Origin: Eubacterium sp.
GTDB taxonomy: Bacteria; Bacillota; Clostridia; Peptostreptococcales; Anaerovoracaceae
NCBI GenBank assembly: GCA_021769965.1
Contig: JAETRU010000009.1
Coordinates: 29,519 to 93,518, forward strand
Direction: 5' to 3'
Length of the DNA stretch: 64,000 bases
The notes under the pieces were generated by a model that was not told where the DNA came from, did not search any database, and was given only the letters and a program-made list of their open reading frames with translations. Position 1 is the first letter of the stretch. Every line of letters begins with the position of its first letter. Made by a program: the position numbers and the translations under genes. Positions 59,388 to 64,000 of this stretch are shown here, one piece after another.

Positions 59388-60059
59388 ATGCATAAGATTT
59401 TGATCGTAGAAGACGATATGGTCATTGCAAAGGCCATAGAAAAACATATAGAAACCTGGGACTGCCAGGCCCGGTGCGCGCAGGATTTTAAGGATATCAT
59501 GGGGGAGTTCTCCGCCTTTGATCCGGATCTGGTGCTGCTGGACATCGGCCTGCCGTTCTTTAACGGTTATTACTGGTGCACCCGGATACGGGCCGTTTCC
59601 AATGTACCCATCATCTTCATCTCTTCGGCGTCAGACAATATGAATATCGTCATGGCCATGAACATGGGCGGCGACGATTTCATCGCAAAGCCCTTTGATC
59701 TGGCCGTGCTGACCGCGAAGGTACAGGCCCTGCTGCGTCGGACCTACGATTTCGGCATGGCTGCGGGAAACCTGGAGCACATGGGCGCCGTTCTGAACAC
59801 GGGAGACGCCAGCCTGACGTATCAGGGCCAGAAGATCGACCTGACGAAGAACGAGTTTCGGATCCTGCAGACCCTGATGGAAAGCAAGGGACGCGTGGTC
59901 AGCCGCGACGATCTGATGATGCGTCTTTGGGAGACGGACAGTTTTGTAGACGAAAACACCCTGACCGTCAATGTGGCCAGACTCAGGAAGAAGCTGGACG
60001 CCAGCGGCCTGACGGATTTTATCAAGACGAAGAAAGGCATGGGTTATCTGGTAGAATGA
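59388..60059 (+). CDS. OmpR/PhoB-type response regulator, BceR-like
   Basis: A 223-residue regulator. Receiver domain (residues about 1-118) with the acidic pair EDD, phosphoacceptor Asp in LVLLDIGLPFF and Lys in FIAKPFDL. C-terminal winged helix with KIDLTKNEFRILQTLMESKG and DENTLTVNVARLRKKL. It forms a pair with the following kinase and a BceAB-type transporter. The stop overlaps the kinase start (ATGA). Confidence 0.95.
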   Translation: MHKILIVEDDMVIAKAIEKHIETWDCQARCAQDFKDIMGEFSAFDPDLVLLDIGLPFFNGYYWCTRIRAVSNVPIIFISSASDNMNIVMAMNMGGDDFIAKPFDLAVLTAKVQALLRRTYDFGMAAGNLEHMGAVLNTGDASLTYQGQKIDLTKNEFRILQTLMESKGRVVSRDDLMMRLWETDSFVDENTLTVNVARLRKKLDASGLTDFIKTKKGMGYLVE

Positions 60060-61051
60060 TAGGAAAATACATACGCAGTAAATATAAAACCATCGTGCTG
60101 TTTGCTCTGTATCTCGGGATATTCTGCATGGTGGCTTTCCTGTACAGGATGCCCGCGGACGCTTTGATCTACGCCTGCGCCCTGTGCCTGTTTTTCGCGG
60201 CGGCCTTTATGATCTACAGCTATTGCCGTTACCGGCAGAAAGCGGCCATGCTGGCGGATATACGGGTGCGCATCGAATACGGACCGGAGGGACTGCCCCG
60301 GCCTGCCAACGCGATCGAAGAAGAGTATCAGGCCATCATTCAGAGTCTGTATCAAAAGACTTCTGACGCGGTCTCCATGAGGGACCGGGGTATGACCGAC
60401 ATGCTGGACTACTATACGTTGTGGGCGCACCAGATCAAAACGCCTATCGCCGCCATGGATCTTCTGCTGCAGAGCGAGAAGGATTTTCCGTCGAGGGACG
60501 CCCTGCAGATGGAGCTTTTCAAGATCGAGCAGTATGTGGAAATGGTCCTTCAGTATCTGCGTCTGGGAGATGACAGCAGCGATTTCGTGCTTGGGCCGGT
60601 CCAGGTGGACAAGGTGGTTCGCGAGGCGGTGAAGAAGTACTCCACCATGTTCATCAAAAGGAAGATATCTCTGGATTACCAGGGGGTGGATGTCTCGGCT
60701 ATGTCCGACGAAAAGTGGCTGTCCTTCGTGATCGGGCAGATCTTGTCCAACGCTTTGAAATACACGCCGCCGGAGGGAAAGATATCTATCTATATGGATC
60801 CGGTGCTGGAAAATACCCTGGTCATTGAAGATACCGGCATAGGCATTCAGGCGGAGGACCTGCCGCGGGTCTTTGACAAAGGCTATACCGGCTATAACGG
60901 CCGTACCGACAAAAAATCTACAGGCATCGGGCTGTATCTGTGCCGGCAGATCACAGGCAGGCTGGGTCATGATCTGACGATCTCCTCGGAGGTGGGAAAA
61001 GGTACCAGAGTCAGACTGGGCCTCGCTTACAAAAGTGTAAGATATGAATAG
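60056..61051 (+). CDS. intramembrane-sensing histidine kinase, BceS-like
   Basis: A 331-residue kinase with two N-terminal helices (about residues 12-55) and almost no external loop, the hallmark of intramembrane-sensing BceS-type kinases. H-box WAHQIKTPIAAMDLLL, N-box ILSNALKYTPPEGK, G boxes EDTGIGIQ and KSTGIGLYL. In Bce modules the transporter itself does the sensing and tells the kinase. ATG 60056 overlaps the regulator stop. Confidence 0.93.
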   Translation: MIGKYIRSKYKTIVLFALYLGIFCMVAFLYRMPADALIYACALCLFFAAAFMIYSYCRYRQKAAMLADIRVRIEYGPEGLPRPANAIEEEYQAIIQSLYQKTSDAVSMRDRGMTDMLDYYTLWAHQIKTPIAAMDLLLQSEKDFPSRDALQMELFKIEQYVEMVLQYLRLGDDSSDFVLGPVQVDKVVREAVKKYSTMFIKRKISLDYQGVDVSAMSDEKWLSFVIGQILSNALKYTPPEGKISIYMDPVLENTLVIEDTGIGIQAEDLPRVFDKGYTGYNGRTDKKSTGIGLYLCRQITGRLGHDLTISSEVGKGTRVRLGLAYKSVRYE

Positions 61052-61130
61052 AAGATTGTAAGGGAGCGTACAGGAAAAACGCTCCTTTTTCTGTTATGAT
61101 AGATATATCAAAGAAAGAAAGGGGTTTCCA

Positions 61131-61898
61131 ATGACCATTTTAGAAGTAAATAACTTAAAGAAAGTCTATACCACCCGGTTCGGAGGTAATCAGGTGCAGG
61201 CCCTGTCCAACGTGTCCTTTTCTGTAGAGGAGGGCGAGTACGTGGCTATTATGGGAGAGTCCGGCTCCGGAAAGACTACGCTGCTGAATATTCTGGCGGC
61301 GCTGGATAAGCCTACCAGCGGCGAAGTACTGCTCAGCGGCCGCAATATCGTGACCATCGGAGAAAAGGAGATATCGGCCTTCCGCCGGGACAATCTGGGG
61401 TTCGTGTTCCAGGACTTCAACCTGCTGGACACCTTTTCGATTCAGGATAATATCTTCCTGCCTCTGGTGCTGGCGGGAAAGCCGTATAAGGAGATGGCGA
61501 GAAAGCTTTCGCCTCTGGCAAAGCAGCTGGGGATCGGAGATATCCTGCACAAATATCCTTACGAGGTCTCAGGCGGGCAGAAGCAGAGAGCCGCGGTGGC
61601 CCGGGCTTTGATCACGGAGCCGCAGCTGGTGCTGGCAGACGAACCCACAGGCGCGCTGGACTCTGCGGCGGCTGACGGCCTGCTCCGTCTTTTCGGTGAG
61701 ATCAACGGCCAGGGGCAGACCATTCTGATGGTGACCCACAGCGTCAAAGCGGCCAGCCACGCGGGACGGGTGCTGTTCATCAAAGACGGCGAGGTGTTCC
61801 ATCAGATCTACCGGGCCAATATGACCAGCGACGAGATGTTCGCCAAAATTTCCGACACACTTACGGTGCTGCAGTCAGGTGGTGTTCAGATTGGGTAG
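61131..61898 (+). CDS. Bce-type ABC transporter ATPase
   Basis: A 255-residue ATPase with Walker A GESGSGKTT, VFQDFNLLDTFSIQDNIFLP, signature VSGGQKQRAAVARAL, Walker [13 protein letters not shown]. Works with the FtsX-like BceB partner in peptide-antibiotic resistance. A TATGAT -10-like box lies near 61095, so it may have its own promoter, presumably driven by the upstream response regulator. AAAGGGG precedes ATG 61131. Confidence 0.94.
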   Translation: MTILEVNNLKKVYTTRFGGNQVQALSNVSFSVEEGEYVAIMGESGSGKTTLLNILAALDKPTSGEVLLSGRNIVTIGEKEISAFRRDNLGFVFQDFNLLDTFSIQDNIFLPLVLAGKPYKEMARKLSPLAKQLGIGDILHKYPYEVSGGQKQRAAVARALITEPQLVLADEPTGALDSAAADGLLRLFGEINGQGQTILMVTHSVKAASHAGRVLFIKDGEVFHQIYRANMTSDEMFAKISDTLTVLQSGGVQIG

Positions 61899-63882
61899 AG
61901 GGTTTTCTGCGAAACTGGCGGTAAGCAACATCAAAAATAACAGGAAGTTTTATCTGCCGTATTTTCTGGCATCGGCAGGTATTATCGCCATGTTCTATAT
62001 CATTTCCTTCCTGTCGGTCAGCGAGGATATTCGCAGGCTGTCGGATTCTCTGTCGGTCATCATGTCTGTCGGCGTGATCGTCATGGGTATCTTCGCGGTG
62101 ATCTTCCTGTTTTACATCAACAGCTTTCTGATGAAGCGGAGGAAGAAGGAGATCGGACTATATAATATTCTGGGCATGGAGAAGCGGCATATCGGCAGGA
62201 TCCTGATGATCGAAAACCTGGCCGTATCCGCGGCGTCTATCGCGTGCGGTCTTGCGAGCGGTATTCTGTTCAGCAAGCTGATCCATCTGGTTCTGACCTG
62301 GATCTTCGGTGCCGAGCCGCCCTTCGGTATTTCTTTTTCCGGCCGAGCTGCGCTGACGACCCTGATCCTGTTCGGCGTCCTGTTCTTTCTGACCATGGTG
62401 GTCAGCCAGATGAGCATCCACCTGGCAAAACCCATCGAACTGCTGCGCGGGGGTGAAGTCGGTGAGAAGGAGCCGAAAACAAAGTGGATCCTAGCGCTGG
62501 CAGGCGCTGGCTGCCTGGGAGCAGGCTACTATATCGCCATTACTACCGAGTCGCCTCTGTCTGCTATCATGCTGTTTTTCGTGGCAGTAGTCCTGGTCAT
62601 CATCGGCACCTACTGTCTCTTTACAGCAGGCAGCATCGCACTGCTGAAGGCTTTGAAAAAGAACAGGAAGATATACTACAGGCCGGCCAATTTTACCGCT
62701 ATTTCCGGTCTGATCTACCGCATGAAGCAGAACGCGGTGGGCCTTGCCAGTATCTGCATTCTGTCTACTATGGTTCTCGTCATGGTCTCCGGAACAGTCA
62801 GCCTGTTCGCGGGAATGAACGATGTGATCAGCAAAGTGGCTCCCGGCGACGCGGTGATCTCCATAGATGCCAGCGACGAGGAACCGCTGGACCGGCAGGC
62901 GGTCAGAAAGCTGGCTGTGACCACAGCGGAGGATATGGGACTTGAGGTCGAAAGCATGCGGGATTATCAGTACCTGTTCTTTGTCGCTTCCAGAGAAGAT
63001 GACGATCTGTTTACCCTGACCACAGGCAATTACGCCAATATGGATCAGGGAAACATCTTTTCCATCATGACAGCGGAGGAATACGAAAAGCAGACCGGAA
63101 AGCGTCTGCAGCTGGCCAAGGATCAGATCGCGGCTTATACCCGCGGTGCGGACCTTCCGGACAGGTTTACTCTGGGAAAGACACAGTTTTCTGTCAAAGA
63201 GCGCCTTGCAGACTTTGATGTGGTAAGCGGAGCGGAAGCCTACATGATGGATATCCATTATATCGTGGTAGCTGATGACGTGGTGCTGCATCAGCTGTAT
63301 CAGCAGCAGCTTCAGGCTTATGAAGACAACGCCAGCTCTGTGCAGTATCAGTTTGTCATCGATGTAAATGACAAAGGGGAAAAGTCCAGGGACTACGCTC
63401 TGACGCTGCAGGATAATGTGCACAACGCCGATCTGGGCGGATATGAGATTCTCATGGTACAGAGCAGATATGAGATTTCGGAGCTGTATCACGGTCTGGT
63501 AGGAGGGTTCCTGTTCCTGGGCATCTTCCTCGGCATTGTGTTTACCTTTGCCGCCGCTTTGATCATCTACTATAAGCAGATCTCCGAGGGGTATTACGAC
63601 AAGGACAAATTCGAGATCATGCAGAAAGTGGGCATGAGCAAGGCCGAGGTGAAAAGGACGATACGCAGACAGGTACTCATGGTGTTCTTCCTGCCGCTGA
63701 TCATGGCCGGCATTCACATTCTGGCAGCTTTCAAAATGATCACCCGGCTGCTGATGATCTTCAACATGTACAACGTGCCGCTGTTCGCTCTCTGCACAGC
63801 GGGAACCTTCCTGGCTTTTGCCGTCATCTATGCGCTGGTCTACGCGGTGACAGCGAGAGAGTACTACAAGATCGTCGGGTGA
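61879..63882 (+). CDS. Bce-type ABC permease (BceB-like)
   Basis: A 667-residue FtsX-type permease with the BceB layout of ten helices: one near residues 22-42, three around 55-190, two more near 205-250 and 285-310, a large extracellular domain of about 200 residues (about 315-525) and three C-terminal helices. AVSNIKNNRKFYLPYFLASA and FLMKRRKKEIGLYNILGM are typical. The start is GTG 61879 or GTG 61882, overlapping the ATPase end. It completes a Bce module for sensing and resisting cell-wall-active peptides (bacitracin/lantibiotic type; actual drug not predictable). Confidence 0.9.
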   Translation: MVFRLGRGFSAKLAVSNIKNNRKFYLPYFLASAGIIAMFYIISFLSVSEDIRRLSDSLSVIMSVGVIVMGIFAVIFLFYINSFLMKRRKKEIGLYNILGMEKRHIGRILMIENLAVSAASIACGLASGILFSKLIHLVLTWIFGAEPPFGISFSGRAALTTLILFGVLFFLTMVVSQMSIHLAKPIELLRGGEVGEKEPKTKWILALAGAGCLGAGYYIAITTESPLSAIMLFFVAVVLVIIGTYCLFTAGSIALLKALKKNRKIYYRPANFTAISGLIYRMKQNAVGLASICILSTMVLVMVSGTVSLFAGMNDVISKVAPGDAVISIDASDEEPLDRQAVRKLAVTTAEDMGLEVESMRDYQYLFFVASREDDDLFTLTTGNYANMDQGNIFSIMTAEEYEKQTGKRLQLAKDQIAAYTRGADLPDRFTLGKTQFSVKERLADFDVVSGAEAYMMDIHYIVVADDVVLHQLYQQQLQAYEDNASSVQYQFVIDVNDKGEKSRDYALTLQDNVHNADLGGYEILMVQSRYEISELYHGLVGGFLFLGIFLGIVFTFAAALIIYYKQISEGYYDKDKFEIMQKVGMSKAEVKRTIRRQVLMVFFLPLIMAGIHILAAFKMITRLLMIFNMYNVPLFALCTAGTFLAFAVIYALVYAVTAREYYKIVG

Positions 63883-63925
63883 CGGATAGTGTAAAATAGT
63901 TGTGGGGTTTTTAGAAGAAAAAAAT

Positions 63926-63988
63926 AGAGATTAGCTCCAATGTGTTAAAATAGAATTTGCAAAAACATCAACAAAAGGAGAAATCTCT
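63926..63988 (+). promoter_or_regulatory. inverted repeat upstream of the last, partial gene
   Basis: AGAGATTAGCTCC (63926-63938) pairs with GGAGAAATCTCT (63977-63988), whose right arm covers the ribosome site and touches the start codon. It could hide the ribosome site of the partial gene, as seen in insertion sequences to limit transposase. Confidence 0.45.
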
Positions 63989-64000
63989 ATGGAAACTATT
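63989..64000 (+). CDS. start of a gene cut by the window end, possible transposase
   Basis: AAAGGAG at 63974-63980 precedes ATG 63989; only METI is visible. The preceding AT-rich DNA has GTGTAAAATAG and GTGTTAAAATAG repeats and a hairpin over the ribosome site, giving the look of an insertion sequence end that starts after the BceB stop. Too little sequence to assign. Confidence 0.35.

Noticed and set aside
62491..63717. 408-codon minus-strand frame
   Set aside because: Antisense to the BceB-like permease and without recognisable motifs.

Overview
The window looks like a chromosomal segment of an anaerobic, gut-type Clostridia bacterium. The evidence is the low-potential Na+/H+-pumping Rnf complex, ECF, PadR and GntR(YtrA)-type regulators, Bce-type ABC modules, strong AGGAGG ribosome binding sites, and a mid-GC backbone cut by AT-rich acquired segments. 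The family (Anaerovoracaceae/Eubacterium-like) is my inference from gene style only.

Layout. 1-5781: lepA-hemW-glpK-acyltransferase, tightly spaced and co-directional. 5782-7710: a non-coding stretch with two copies of an unusual repeat, then an ECF sigma/anti-sigma pair bracketed by a ~52 bp direct repeat. 7726-13106: an HTH-Uma2 protein, a DUF4190 membrane protein, tRNA-Glu, thrC, an unknown membrane protein and a fold-type I aminotransferase. 13260-21668: an extended Rnf region, rnfCDGEAB followed by a duplicated-module lipoprotein, the flavinyltransferase apbE and a further FMN-binding protein. RnfG carries two FMN-binding domains. 21780-34020: an AT-rich peptide island with a divergent LysR regulator, an M14-type deacylase, a five-gene Dpp/Opp-type transporter, an S9 peptidase, an amidohydrolase and an M20 dipeptidase. 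34047-35534: a complete IS256-type element. 35570-42672: a decayed prophage remnant. It keeps its CI/Cro switch, but terminase, portal and MuF are broken, and a PBECR-like toxin domain ends the MuF frame. It lies beside tRNA-Ser and tRNA-Gly. 43045-43782: two more copies of the unusual repeat. 43952-46260: a Na/Pi cotransporter and a DUF4230 protein. 46462-49637: a compact lipoyl operon (lipoamide dehydrogenase-like protein, lipoate ligase, DUF5714-like Cys-rich protein, free-standing lipoyl domain) with no E1/E2 genes. 49804-63882: four regulatory/ABC modules (MacB-like pair; YtrA-type GntR with ABC pair; PadR-DUF1700-DUF4097; BceRS-BceAB), with an AlkD-like protein and a phosphoesterase. The window ends at the start of what may be another insertion sequence.

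Most notable: (1) a dispersed intergenic element built from GTTTC/GAAAC half-sites at exact 21 bp spacing around a GGTTTC-N4-GAAACC palindrome, present four times in two intergenic regions; (2) the self-contained lipoyl-carrier operon; (3) the extended, multiply flavinylated Rnf locus with a duplicated RnfG and a new-looking lipoprotein; (4) the peptide/acyl-peptide catabolic island; (5) a MuF-toxin gene with an overlapping small Cys-rich gene in a dying prophage. All assignments come from reading the sequence and recalling protein families; no database search was run.
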